Shown piece by piece: positions 25,135 to 39,937 of a stretch of DNA of 64,000 nt (position 1 is the first letter of the stretch; every line of letters begins with the position of its first letter). Under the pieces are notes generated by a model. It was not told the origin of the DNA, did no database searches, and saw only the letters and a program-made list of their open reading frames with translations. A program made the position numbers and the translations under genes. Source of the stretch: Warburgia ugandensis (Eukaryota > Streptophyta > Magnoliopsida > Canellales > Canellaceae); NCBI GenBank assembly GCA_035236585.1, contig CP141134.1, forward strand, positions 20,018,414 to 20,082,413, given 5' to 3'.

Positions 25135-26823
25135 CATGAATGATTCTCTTGAAGCAAAGAAGCTCCCTCTGAACTCATAATTTTCATTAAAAAAAATATT
25201 TATTAAATGATGCATATGATATATGAGTTAAGAAGATGAAATGAATGAAAACCTTCTATAAATCACAAAGTATGTGAAGCTTTCTTCAAGTACACAAGTA
25301 GGTAGAGATAACTAAGTTCCAAGTATGAGCAATAACATATAGTATCAAACTAATATAGAAACCACTTCAAGAGTGTAATCAAAATCAAAATCAAAGTGGA
25401 ATTGGCTTGCTAGGCCATATTAACTTTATTTCATGAGATAGATTCATTGAAGGCATGGAAACATGATTAGAGGTAAGTCAAATAAAGATGAGAGCTGAAG
25501 CTGCCACAAAGAATTCATCATTCTTTTCTCTAATATGGTCTTTCCAAAACATGTTAATCATCCAATAAAAAGAGTTTCAAGTCTTTTCAATAAGGTTCCT
25601 CTCTTCCTTTTCAAATAATTCTCTCCTTTTAAGATAAGTGCAGCATAATTATTTGAAAATTTTCCCTCCAATATATGTGTCCATAAAGACATTCAATCAT
25701 CATTATATATATATAGATAGATAGATATACATATTAGCAAAAGAATAATCAAACAACCAGACGCATTTTCTCTAGTCTTTTTCACCCATAAATTAACATT
25801 CTCTTGTATCTTTTGGTTGCATTAAAAAGAAATATGAATTTTCAAAGGAAAGGCTATTCAAAAATACACTTTAATCATTCATTTGATAATACTTGAAAAG
25901 TTACAAATGCTAGTAATTATGCACAATGCTCCAGATCATGTAAAGTCAAACTTCATTCAATGGTTTAGTAAAGGTAGCATTCAATTTCTTTAAACCGTAA
26001 AAATAAAGTATATTTTTTAATGAAAGAGGGACAATTACAATGCTTTCATATCCACATATCTTTCACTTTCAATCTCCTTCAATGTGACAAAGTCTTCATC
26101 CTCAAGTGTAAGACTTGTTAGTCGAATTTTGTCACTACTCATTTGTCCTAAATATCTACTATCCATGTATCACAATTTCTTTGGTGCAATAGATTCAAGA
26201 CACCATTACAAAATAAAAAACCAAGTCTCTGGTTTTGATGCCCAAACTTGTAATTTAGGTTCATAAGCATTAGTACAAGAAGTTTTTGGATCCTAAACAA
26301 ACCAAACTTGTTTGATTGAATGTTTTCTTCTATAGTAATAAGAATGTGAATATGATGTATGCACTCTAGATGATCTTTGATTCTACAAAACAAAAACTTT
26401 GTTTTCCACTTTTTCTTTGCAGAAATGCTTCCCAAAGCAACATGTAATTCTTATTTTTCTAATTTTTTGAGGATTCTACTTCTACAAGGAAATCAAACTT
26501 TTCTATCTCTAAACTATAATTTTTCATAAATCATACATTCACAATCAAATTTCAAAGAATTTTTTATTAGAAATCAAACTATTAAGCTCATGAGAAGGTT
26601 TGGAAAGAGATTTTTTAAGAAGTTTATTTTCAAGATATGCTTCTTAAATACATGCAGCAGTTCATAAAAAGCATATTTGGACTCATCAAATGTAAATTTT
26701 GTTGCCTCATTTCTCTCCACTTCAACTTCTTTCACCACAAAATACAAATTTCTAAGATCATCTCCTTTGTCCTTGGATATGGAGCACTTGTAGTCACTTT
26801 CCAGTTTTTCCTATATCTCACTT

Positions 26824-26916
26824 GACCAGAGGCTATTCACCTCGGAGACCTAATGCAGTTATGAGTATGACCAGGCATGAGAGGCATTGGTCTTCTAGAT
26901 TTTCAAGGGCCGCCAG
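26824..26916 (+). pseudogene. 26S rRNA gene fragment
   Basis: About 93 bp matching nuclear large-subunit rRNA. It contains GACCAGAGGCT.TTCACCT, GGAGACCT.ATGC.GTTATG and TTTTCAAGGGCCGCC, blocks strongly conserved in plant 26S rRNA. The differences are mostly C-to-T and G-to-A, the pattern left by cytosine methylation. The fragment is far too short to be functional. Confidence 0.88.
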
Positions 26917-27296
26917 CTGTTTCACAAGCAAATATTTTGTTGAACTCACTTTTATCAAGTACACAATACAAGACATTCATGACTCTAAAATTGAATTGAA
27001 CCTGCTTCAAATCTTCTTCATTTCATAAAGTTTCTAATTTGAAGTGTGGAAAACCATCAATCAACATGTATAGCTTGTAAGGCCTTTCTTCTACTGATCT
27101 CCATAGCTCATAACCTTCTAATGTGATGAAGATTTTCATCCTTGCTTTCCAATGGCTTAGTTAGTGTAGTTAAAGGATGGTGGCTCATGAATGGAATGGT
27201 CTTCTCTAATATTTATTCTTATTACTACTTATTATTACATTTTGAAGAGCTTCTAAAAGTGAACCATGAACTCCTTTTGAAAATGAACAAGCACTT

Positions 27297-27310
27297 GCTC
27301 TGATACCAAT
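27297..27310 (-). promoter_or_regulatory. Copia primer binding site
   Basis: ATTGGTATCAGAGC on the minus strand, an excellent match to the initiator-Met-tRNA primer site. It directly abuts the LTR terminus. Confidence 0.85.
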
Positions 27311-28610
<1,300 letters not shown>

Positions 28611-31600
28611 TCTTTCCAAATGGAACATGTAGCCAAATAAAATTTTACATTCGTCGGTGAGTAACATGTAGCTCCTTGAATATAATGATTCTTTGAAGCT
28701 AATAGTTTAATACTCTTGAATTCTTGAGAACACAAAAGGTTTCTCAAGACAAAGCTTGTGGTGATCTTATAAATGCTTGCTCACTCTACTAAATATGCTA
28801 GATCATAAGACAAAGGTTTTTTATATCATTAAAATAAAAAAGAATTTGACTCAATACCTAAAACCACAAACTTATTTTACTTAGCCCAAGGATATAATTG
28901 GAATTTAATTTTCAACTTTAGTATGTGATAGAATTTTTTAAGAAGAATTTGATAAATTTTATGATGAAGATCAAAATTCTAAATTATGTGTTTTGTTTTT
29001 TTGTATGCGTTAAGCTATTCTTCCATGTTGTGAGTTTATGATTTGTACTTTATGAGAAAATCAAAAACCTAGATTCTAGGAGTAGAAATTTGGTTTTTGA
29101 TTTTCTACTTGTAAAGTTTAGAATTTTTGTATGAAAAGATGGTAGGTTGAATTTTCATGTTTATAAGAAAACCCTAGGTTTTTTATTTGAAACTAAATCA
29201 AATTTATTTGGTTTATTGCAAGGTTTTAGTTTTATTAAAATTCATAAACACATACTATGGAATGAGGTTCACATGGATGTGTGAGCATTTTACACAAAGA
29301 CTTTTTTTTTATCAATTCTTAGTATGATAAAATTGTTTATCATTGATCATTACTTTGAAATGGTCTCTTGATAATTTTTGTCAATAATTATAATTGTGAG
29401 AATGTTGCACTAGAAGCAATTTACTATTACCATTATATGCATGAGGCTAAACTAGCATAACTTGTTCGGATTTTGAACAAATATATTTTTGCAATGTTTT
29501 CCTTTTAAAATGTTGAAAACATCCTGTGATTACCAACATATTATCTTATGATAAAACCTTGTGATCAATATTGGAATTCTAATTCAAATACAATTATATG
29601 TGAACAATGTAATATTGTTCCATATGAATATGGGATGTCTAATCTAATAATTTAAATAGTTTGATTCATATTACTAGATAGCTCATTCAATTTCCAACAA
29701 GTAGGTTTTTGAATCATCTCCATCCAATATAAATTCAAGAAGTTGTGGCTATTTTAGTGTAAGCATCTGTATAGATGATGGATGCATGATTATAGACCTT
29801 ATGAGATGAATGATAGATGAATGTGAGTGGTTTTAGTTATCTTCTATCTCTCCTTCTCCCTCTATATTATAGTGATGTATTCCACTTATGTGATGCTTAT
29901 GACAACTAGTTTCTCAAGTTTCTATCTTTTAAAGTAAAGTAATTTTACTTTTCTTTTGAAATAGAAATAGTTTTGATAGTTTAAGAAACCTAAAAAGAGA
30001 AGGTTGAGATCTAGGATGGTGATCTTATGGATTAGTAGGAGTCAAAGAAATGACAATATGTGGAAAGTCATTAGAACAATGGAGTTGAAGATTCAACTCG
30101 AATTCTTTACCAATAATTTTCATAACATAGTATAATTTTTGAAAGAATTATTAAAAAATTATATAAAGAGCTCATATGATTCGTTCAATAGATCATTGTT
30201 GCCAATAATCATAATTCTTAATATGTTATGAATGATCTTATTCATTATATGGACGTGTAAGCATGATTGTTTTTTATTGAATGGATGGATTGCCCCTCTT
30301 ATAATATTAAGTGTTAAATAAGATAAGACAAACTTTTTTTATCTTAAGGCCTTCTAGTGCAATTAGAAGTCTATTTGGTAATGTGATTGAATAGGATTCC
30401 TATAAGACACACTTCAATTACACTATTAGATAGATTCTTAGACTAGCAACGGGTCACACTCAACCAAATGAAATTATAGTTTGCTAAACCAAACGTGGTC
30501 ACATGCCACAACAGAAGCCATGGAAGCCAAGATTGTTGTGCAAGAGACCTTAATGAGTATCATGGTGATCATGGATACATTTGATTCGTCTTATGACAAG
30601 CATGGGTAGTCACATGCCACAATATAATTTACATGTGTGTTCTAATTCAAGGAATAAAAATACATCATATTATATGGTTTGGCCTCTCTAGCATTTAGCA
30701 CTTTTGTCAATGTTTTGCTAAAGAATAGAGCATATACATAAGGTAACCTTTCACTAGTAAACCCTAGCTAAGATAGACAAAAAAAAAACACTTTTCCATA
30801 GTAGCTGGTTTTCACCCATGTTAAAAGAAAATATTCATTCTCATGGGTAGAAAAGAAAGTTGTGAACACATTATTAGAAGACCTTTACATATCTTTCAAA
30901 ATAACCTTTGTTTATCCTTATACCCATTATTTTGAAAACCCTATTCTAAGCCCATGTTTTGTCCTATTAAAAGTCCTCACTTGATCTTATGAGAAGTATG
31001 ACTTAGATATGGTTATGGATGAGTAAGATTTCTGGTAAAGTGTAATATTTGTAATAGTTGATATCTTTCATGAGACCAGTATCAGATTATTCCTAAGTTA
31101 TCGTTCTTTGGTATAATAATATGTGAGAATTTGGCATTGATGAACATTATTCTAACCATATATAGAAGAGAGATTTACCCTTTTCTGAGTATCAAGTATA
31201 TCTAGTAAGATTTGAAGTCAAAACATACTTTTGGACGATAATTTAAGTTATATTTACTTGGTAACAAATAATTATGTATACATTGGTTATATTCACACAA
31301 TTACATTCAAAAGTTAACGAAATGGTGGAAATTCTTTAGCATATAGGAAGAATATTGAATTATTGGTCATTCCTATTAACATGCTAAAGTTAGGAATTTA
31401 ATGTTGGCTAAATAGAAAGAAAATTCTCTCAAATAAATAAAGGACTTTCTTGAAAATTTTGGGAAATGTTTATGGGTGTCATTTTTGGAAATTGCTACGT
31501 CTCATCCACTAGGAGTAACCTACAAGTTTAAAGGTTGTCTACATATGTTAAATGTAGATGACAGCACCTGCAAAAGTAGTTAGGATTTAGTTTTTTAGGT

Positions 31601-32639
31601 TTTTTTATTTTGTAGTTTCGCTCGATGACTAGTAAAATCCAAGTTTCGAGGTATATGATATATATATATATGTTATTTAGTAGGTTTTAGCCCTGAACTT
31701 TTCATAAATATCACTAATGAGGGTTTAGTCTATATTTTGTAAGTCTAGGGTACAAATGACAAAAATGGTATTTTTGACAATTTTAACCTTAAAAAAATAA
31801 GTTTAGAGTCCAAGCTACATCATAGATCCATACATGTCAAACATGAAGTCTAAGAGTTCAAAATAAAAATTGAGTGCCATTAACAAAGTAAGAGCAGTCA
31901 GAAACCCTATGTATAACATCGACCTTATTTATATAGGGTGTTCATATCTAAAGGTACAAAACTTCACATGTATGCATGCAAGCTATCCACCACCTCGGAA
32001 AGCAACCAAGGGAAGCTCAAATCATATACATTGGAATCACATATAGTGAGTCAAAATATTGGGACCCACATGAAGACACATGGCATTCACTATCTTTCCT
32101 ACTCGACCATAGAATGGGACCACCTAACGGGTTGGACAAATTTTCCATGAAAGGTGGTATTTTCCCCTTAATTCCATGTATTTACATGAGAAAAATAAGG
32201 AAGATTGATGGAGAAAAGAATGCAAAATAAAAGAGACAATTTGTGGAAAATATATGGTTAAGAATCATCTTACTTTTGAAGCACTTAAAGGCTAAGATCT
32301 ATACTTGTTGAAGTATATCCTAAGAAACCAATAGATACTAACTCAAACAAGGATAGACCAATGAGAAGATAGGCTGCAATGAAGACTAAATAGAAATCTC
32401 ATTTATGGAGATCTTTTTAGTGGGTTGCCCACCTATTTTCAAGGAACAAAAATGTCATTTACAAGGGGGAGACGGCAACCTTACTCAAATCCTATCGGTT
32501 GAAGAAAACTATTGGGGTTTGGGAGAAAAAGAAGGAGAGACCAAGAGTGAATAATGAAATCTCAAAGGAATCTAGGCCATCCACTCTAAGGCATCTAATC
32601 CAACGGTGGAGAGAAAAAGAGCCCTTAAGAAAGATCTTT
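28611..32639 (+). mobile_element. Decayed Ty3-type remnant with Tat-like 3' motif (plus orientation)
   Basis: AT-rich, no gene. 31619-31660 contains CTCGATGACTAGTAAAATCC followed by AAGTTTCGAGGTATATGATA, the Tat-type motif downstream of integrase. Segments at 30.89-31.0 kb (CCTTATACCC.TT.TTTT) and 31.50-31.54 kb (CTCATCCACTAGGAGTAAC) match the reverse complement of 4033-7308. The open frames here are short and lack motifs. Confidence 0.45.
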
Positions 32640-35010
32640 TACTTATTAGTTAGGCTAGCTTTAAATCCTTTAGATTCTATAGCATCTCTTAACAACTCAA
32701 GCTTTGTGTTTAATCCCTCCCTTGTCTTATCAATCAAAACTATGTCATATGTAAATAACATGGACCGTAGAATATCCACATGTGAATATTTCATTAACTC
32801 ATCCATAACCAATGTGAAGAGGTACAAGCTCAATGTTAATCCTTAGTGCAATACTATGGTGATAGAGAAATCATTGGCCTCTTTGCCAACCTTCATTATG
32901 TCTATGTATCCCTATGAAACCCCTTTCTCACCCAACACCCACCATATTAACTCTTTAGGGACTTTATCATAAGATTTTTCTAAGTTAATGAAAACCATAT
33001 GGGAGTCCTTCCTCCGCTCCCTATATTTCTCCATCAATTGCCTAAGGGAGAGAATAGCTTACATGCTAGACTTCCTAAGCATAAAACCAAATTGGTTTTT
33101 CAATACACTCATCTCATTTCATAGAGAGTCTTCAATCACTCTTTTCCAAAGTTTCACGGTACGGATCATAATTTTGATCCCATGATAATTACTACAACTC
33201 TGTATGTGTCCTCTATTATTATAGATTGATATAATAAAGCTTTTCTTCCATCCATCTGGCATTTTTTTCAATTTTAGAATCATGTTGAACAACTTACTCA
33301 GCCAAACCACTACAATATCTCACATATATTTTCAAACCTCTAATGGTATACCATTGCACCCCAGGTTCTTTTCTGATTTCATCTTTTTCAAAGCCTCTTT
33401 CACTTTAGGTATTCTAATCTTGGGGTCATGTCTATATAGTCCAATATTATTTGTGTTTGCATTTCTTTCAATTTCTATATTCTCATGGACATTGTTATTT
33501 AGTAATTTTTTAAAGTAAATTTTCGCACCTTTGATTAATCTCATTCTCTTAGTACCTTATGGTCATCACCTTTAATGCATTTGATGTGGTTTAGGTCCTT
33601 ACTCTTCTGGTCTCTTATTTTTGCAAGTTTTAACATATCTTCCACCTTCTCTTGACCCTAATCTATTGTAGAGATCATCATATTCCTTAAGTTTAGCCTC
33701 ACATAATACTCTCTTAGCAACTTTTTAGCATTCTTATATTGCTTCAAGCTTTCATTATTTTAAGTCCTTTCCTATGCTTTAAAGCACACTCATTTCTCTT
33801 TAATAACTTTTTGCACCTTTTCATTCTTCCACTAATTTTTGTTTACAAGTTGCCTTTTACCTTCAAATACTCCTAGAACATCTTTTGACACTTTCTTAAT
33901 GGCCTCAACCGTGTTAGTTTACATTGTGTTTACTTCTGTTTCATTGTTCCATTTTCCTTCTACCATCAACTTGTTTATGAATGATATTATGTTCTCTCCT
34001 TTTTGGTTCCACCACTTAGTTTTTTTATGCCTATTAAGTTCATTTCCTTTTTCCTTCTCTTAATGTAAATACCTATGTTGTGTGGTTAGACTCTCACCAG
34101 GCATCACCTTACAATCCTTACACATATATCTTCCAATATTTCTAATTAGAAAAATGTCTATTTCACTTTTATGTAGTCCACTTTTAAAGGTTAGTAAGTG
34201 TTTATCCCTCTTCTTAAGTCATGTACTTGCTAGTGCTAAGTTATATGCCAAAGCAAAATCTAGGAATAACTTTTCTTTCTCTAGTCAATTATCCTCCATG
34301 TGTCCAAAATTTCTTGTATTACTCCATCCATGTCTTCCCTGAACTATCTCTTAATTCTATCTTTTAACCCTACTAGTAGAACACATGCACTTACAACATT
34401 TATGATCTTCTCTCCTAAAACAAGCTTTATTAATAATATTTTGTCATTGGGTCTTCTTACATTAACAATATTTTTAAATGTTTTATCCACTATTATCATA
34501 TGTTATTCCTATTATTGTCCTTTCCTATGTACCAAAACTTAAACAAATTGATTTCTATAGTTTTAACGCTTTCCACTTGGTTTCTTATATACAAGATATG
34601 TTAACTCTCACATGTCTCATTGTATATAGTAACTCCATATTCTTACCTATCAATGTGCCTATAATCCATTTAGTGATACGAATCTTATTCTCCTAAGCTA
34701 ATATCTTCACCAATGCACATCTAGAATGGCATGGAAACTCCTACCTATTTTCATTGCACCTTGATTCTAATGCAACATGTCGCTTTCGAGAAAATGCTTT
34801 AGCAATCCCTGCCCATTTCTCACTATACCAAGGATCCGATACAGGACAATACTTATGAGGAAATACCCTAGCAACCCTTAGCCATTTCTCACTACATTTG
34901 GTATCTGATCAATGCATCGCTTCTGGAGAATGTCGAAATAAGATTCGTTTCATAAGGTTTATTGAAAGATTTTTCACCGAGTGGCAGCTATCACAACCCT
35001 CCTTTGTACA
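32640..35010 (-). mobile_element. RTE-clade LINE fragment (RTE-2)
   Basis: A minus-strand copy lacking the 3' third. It starts inside the RT C-terminal part (LEL.RDAIESKGFKASLT near 32640) and runs back through the RT palm (LFTLVMDELMKYSH). The catalytic box has become FTYD instead of FADD. It continues through the fingers block (EVKEALKKMKSEKNLGCNGI) and endonuclease traces to the 5' repeats at 34740-34930 and CACCGAGTGGCA near 34975. Stops and frameshifts are numerous, and divergence is higher than in RTE-1 and RTE-4. No target duplication is visible. Confidence 0.82.
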
Positions 35011-36145
35011 AGCTTGGAATCAACAGTGCAATCATCTTGGAGAAAGAAAACAATTCATGGCCTCTACTAATAGGAGAAATTTCTCTTAAAGATAATAGCC
35101 CCTCTCTTGGATCCGATTTGTGATCAGCCACTCCAAACACGATCTGTACATAGGCCCTTAAATTTTTTAATCCATAAGTTGCCCTCTAACTTCCAATACA
35201 TTTTTTCCATAAGCCTTGAGAAAGAAAGCCATTAGTACTTACGGCAAGTGGACAAACAAAATGACCAAACTATCCCAAATAACAATCAATAGTAACAGTT
35301 TCCAATACCACGGGCATGTGGAAAAATCATTTTAGAAGATGGTAAGAACAAAACTGAATTTGAGGAGCCATGCATCGTAGCTAAAGTATAGGGTCCCCAA
35401 ACTTTAAGAAGTATTATCATTCATGGTCTTGCACTTGGTCTTAATATCCCTGGTTGCGTACCAAAGTTTAAAGCTACTTGACCATCATCAACCATTGTGA
35501 AAATCTTGACCTGCCCAATTGGGGTTCACTCTTGCACCACAGCACCAGTTACCTCTTCTCTTTTCACATTGGATGTGCATAAATTCAACGCCGAGGAAAA
35601 TATGGATTACCGAAGCAATGCTTATTGGCATCAAATGATTTAAGCTATTCGTTTAACGAGCACTACATAAGGAGCCTTTCGTTAAATACAAGGTCAGTGC
35701 ATTTAAGGCTATTGAGTAGGAAAAAGGGCACGAGGGAAAACGATATTGGCAATCAAATAACAGGCATCCCGGGGAGCCTTAACCCAAACCTTAAATATCA
35801 CCACTGGCCGGGTCAGGAAATTAATCGCCTTTCTCAAATATCCCCAATAACTGCCTCTCGTGGGCTTCTATATTGCGAATGGCATATATCACACGTTAAC
35901 ATATAACCGGATCACACCGTAATCCCTTGCGTACAGTCGATCAAGCTGCCACTTTTCTTTCTTATTAATATTGATGAGAAACGAACGGGAACAAGAAAAT
36001 GCATTTTTCCATGAACAGGAGGCAGAAGCTGCAAAAGAAGATTCATACCCTCAAATTCTTATATTGATGATCTATCTACCTCATCTACATCGGATTAAGG
36101 ATTAAGGATCATACAACTACGTACAGGAACCACCCATCCAAGCTC
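35011..36145. other. 3' flank of the RNF10-like gene, no gene seen
   Basis: About 1.1 kb. The part nearest the gene (35.6-36.1 kb) is less AT-rich than the transposon tracts and probably includes the 3' UTR. A 93-codon open frame on the plus strand (35625-35906) has no recognisable motif and no splice or promoter support. Confidence 0.5.
35961..35966 (-). terminator. Possible poly(A) signal of the RNF10-like gene
   Basis: AATAAG on the minus strand, about 180 nt beyond the stop codon. Plant poly(A) signals are loose and other sites are possible, so this is only a candidate. Confidence 0.25.
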
Positions 36146-36300
36146 TTAATAGCGCCGGCCACCAGTTGTAGACAAGAGTACTCTGCTGGATTTCTTACCT
36201 TTTTTTCCAAGTCCATTCACTTTCACACCTTCCGCATCACTTCCAGGTTTCACTGTGGAAAGCACACTGGCGAATGATGATGTAGAAGCGCTCCTCTGAC
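36146..36300 (-). CDS. RNF10: RNF10-like exon 9 (stop codon)
   Basis: 155 nt with acceptor AACAG, encoding GQRSASTSSFASVL to the C-terminus RVLLSTTGGRRY. The TAA stop is at 36148-36146. The Gly-Lys-Lys-rich segment and GGRRY end are typical of plant RNF10 homologues. Confidence 0.92.
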
Positions 36301-39300
36301 CTGTTAATATCAAAATAGAAGAATAAGACACTACATCAGTATAAATCTTTTCCTACATGAAAAGGGCAGCCCCGGTGCACATAAAGCTCCCGCCTATGCA
36401 GGGTCCAGGGAAGGGGCAGACCACAAGAGCCTATAGTAGGCAGCCTTACCCTGCATTTTGCAAGAGGCTGATTCCACGCCTTGAACCCATGACCTCAAGG
36501 TCACATGACGACAACTAGAAAAAATGGTGCTGCTACCTTTAACAGGCCAGCAATTACTGGTAAATGACAAATTCAAAAGCAATGACAAAAACCTAACACT
36601 GGAACCTGTGACAAAGGAGAATATATCGGAACGGACTAGGGCCCAGAATAAGCCAACTCAAAGTTTAAATAAGCTTGTTCATGACAAACAGGATCAAGTA
36701 GGGAAACCTAATGAAGCCTGTCCCGGATGTTTATCCAAGGGCATGTAAAAAGCTACTATGCCAACCCCGAAATTTCTTGCATTTATATGTCAATTTATCT
36801 TTCTCAAGGAAAGGTATGCTTTCTGCTGTAGTGGAAGAAATTTTACAGGAACAGCCAACCGATGAGTAAGTAATAGCAGAGATGAGGGCTCACCAGCTAG
36901 GTTAGTAGCTTCACCAGGTGCTTCAGTGCTAGATGAAGCAACAGCAGTTTCTGCTTTGAGAGAAGGAGAGTCGTGCGCAGCAGCAAAACCAAGACGTGTC
37001 ACCTGTGAGAACAGCTTCCTTTCACCTATAACTGGGGGACTTGTAGATGATAGAGGACTTCCCAAAGCTGTATCATTTATCAAAGACATAGGTTAAAGGA
37101 CATGAAAACAGAAACCTTTGGCTAGTGGAAATTTCAACTTTCATTTGGAAGTGAAAAATTGAAGAACTTACTTTCAAAGTCATCAATGGAGAATGATGCC
37201 TCGTTATAATAGTGTTTGCAATCAGAAGGTGTAGGTATCCCATGGATGGTAGCAGCTTCAGCCCTCACTCTTTCTTCCTTTTCCTGGAGACAGTAACAGT
37301 TTTAGTCGTGAATGATGCATAGCCATTGTTTGAAAGTAAAATGTCCAAAATATGAGAAATTGAGAATCAATAAAAAGCTAATCAAACCGGAAACGAAGAC
37401 ATAAAACAAAATTTTGATACTGCAAGCGAAACAACAAAAGGATCCGGCAAGCTTCTGTCTTACTTCACTGCTAATATTTTCACTTGTATAGCAGGTTCAT
37501 ATCAGTTGGTCTTCTACAAGATCTATACTTGTGCTTCACTGAATGATAGGACAGTAAGCAGAGGACATGGATCTCAGGAAGAGAAATGAATTATTCATCA
37601 GCTAGAAAAAAATTTCTAACCAATGAGACCTGGCTTATACTTCAATTATCAAGTGGACGATCATGAGGAAATGACTGCACAACAGGAAGAATGGTTCACA
37701 CTGTGGGTCATGCGAAAACTGATAAAAAGCTTATCCATGGGTTTGATCCAATCACCACTCAAGGGACATGTCAATTAAGAGATTACGGGAAGCAGGAAGC
37801 AGGAAGCAGGAACAATCTGACAAGAGATCCTTGCAAATATAGGGATTCAAATAGCAGAATTTCCATAATTTGAAATGCATCACATCCATAAATATCCCCA
37901 GTATCTAGATAATATCACTGTATGGCAAGGAGGATAAAAGTGGTAATGACTATCAGCAACCAGAAACTCCGCAGGCATCCAGCAATTATTGTTAGACAAT
38001 TTCTTTAGCATGGAACGAACTCATGTATTTTCCTAACAACCATCCTCAGAAAAGCCACCTACACATGCCTATCGAAGAGATAAGCTATAGATGCATGAAC
38101 GCTACAAGCAGTGGCACATGAAACCAATAAGAATATTAACTTGCATACATTAATAGATACCGCAACCATCAAAATACAAAAAAGAATGCAGACGTGCTGG
38201 CACCTTTTTAGCAAGTCGTTTGCGCTGAACTTTCCTCTTTCTTATTTCATCGATGAATGGAGATAAAGCATCCAGAGGTAAGAGGTTGCTCAAATCAATT
38301 TCGCAGAGCTGCAAAATAGGAGTCCAATGTTGAGAACCAGAAGGAGATCATGTATCCAGCACTGAATTTGTTGGAAGCTAAGGTACCTGGAATGTTGTTG
38401 TCAAGGAGAAATGACTCAAGAAACGATAGCGCCTCCTCATAGCTTCTGATTGAGTCACTGTCTCCAATTGTAAAATTTCCCCCCCAATTCTGCAAGTAGT
38501 TCACTTATTTTGTTGGTGAAATACATATGATCATGCTGGAATAGGTTGAGGGAACTGAAGTGAATACTATAGCTGTTTGCATAATTTTATGTTCATAATT
38601 CACGCTAAGATCAGTCATCAAGATTTTTTCTCAGAAGTGCCTGTCAACATTTTATTGCTTATCATGTTATTAAAAAAACTTCCAACAATTTGACCGAAGG
38701 TAAGAGCATTTTGATCCATGCATGAGTTACAATGCACATACAAAAAATGTGAAACAATTAGGAAAAGTATATGAGAGCAGTGCGTACAGATACTGTGAAT
38801 AACAGATGACATCCACCTGGCAGAATGGCAGGGCCCACTGCAGAGACTGCCAGGCTCAGGTGCCCTACTGATTTCCAGTGCCTGGGAGACATTCTTTTTT
38901 TTTTTTGCGTCTCCACAGTAGGTCTCAAACAATTAAGTACATTTTTCTTATCACAAGTTCAAAGCAAGAACCAAGCATACAGGCTTGGAGTGGATGCCAC
39001 CAAAAGCATTAAAAGAAAGTACATAAACAAATCCTGGTGGTGCAATAGAATAGTTGCTTTCACTAGAATAACAAATGCAGCCAATCATGTGCCCCAACAA
39101 GTAAAAATCTAATACCACAAGATAACCTGAACTCAAGAGCATGTTTATGGGAATAAGAACATAAATTCCAACAATCACAAATAACAGATTCAATTATCCA
39201 TGTTCATACTTAAAATATTAAAATTCCAGTTGGTCAAACAAATCCAAATTAGAAAATAATCTCTTCATTTGTTTCACAGTTATACTAACAATAACACTGC

Positions 39301-39903
39301 ATTCAAACAAAAGAGCTGTTGGATGGAAAAACTTATTTAGGAAAGTAAGAAAAGGACTACTAAATCCCAGAGAATAGAAACATGAAGTCAAAGCAAAAGA
39401 AACAAGAGAAAAAAGTCTGCACATTCTTCAGTAATATGTCTCCTAATACTAAGGAAAAGATGAGCTACATCCTTAAACTCTCCAGATGTACCAAACATTC
39501 AGTTTAATCTTTTAATGGATTATATCATCTGATTTACTAACGTAATAGCTCATTCTTAGTAGTAACAGGAATAATTCATTTAATCAACAATATAGCAAAA
39601 TAATCTAACAGGAACTCGCCCCACTATCACAAGCTACAGCAAAAACAGGACAAAAGAATGTGCAAAGAAACGAGCTGAATGTATTTCTACCTCTTCAAGC
39701 CAACACCATTAACACTCTCTAATGGTACACGATCTGCTGACACATCTACACTGGTGCGTGTAGAGTTTGGGTACTTAAAAAGTTCCCAACTGATAAGCTC
39801 AAAGAACTTATGAGTACCCTATTCTCAGGAATTCTGTCACATATTGAGAACTTACTGAAAGCCATTGAGTTCTCAAATTGGAGAACTTATGAATTCTAAA
39901 GTG

Positions 39904-39937
<34 letters not shown>

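Larger units (their letters stand above)
25135..27310 (-). mobile_element. Copia remnant, gag-protease side of the interior
   Basis: Minus-strand Ty1/copia remains. Directly left of the LTR is the primer site ATTGGTATCAGAGC (27310-27297). Gag of the UBN2 type follows at about 27200-26925 and includes VLYCVLDKSEFNKI and ACET. After the rDNA fragment come a weak post-knuckle piece (YELLHVFKKH, about 26680) and a decayed protease start (CDTWIVD near 26175, then LTSLTLEDE in another frame). Stops and shifts are frequent. Region 25135-26000 has no readable integrase motif. Confidence 0.75.

Noticed and set aside
35625..35906. 93-codon plus-strand open frame near the gene's 3' end
   Set aside because: No recognisable motif and probably antisense to the 3' UTR. 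Length is within chance for this DNA.
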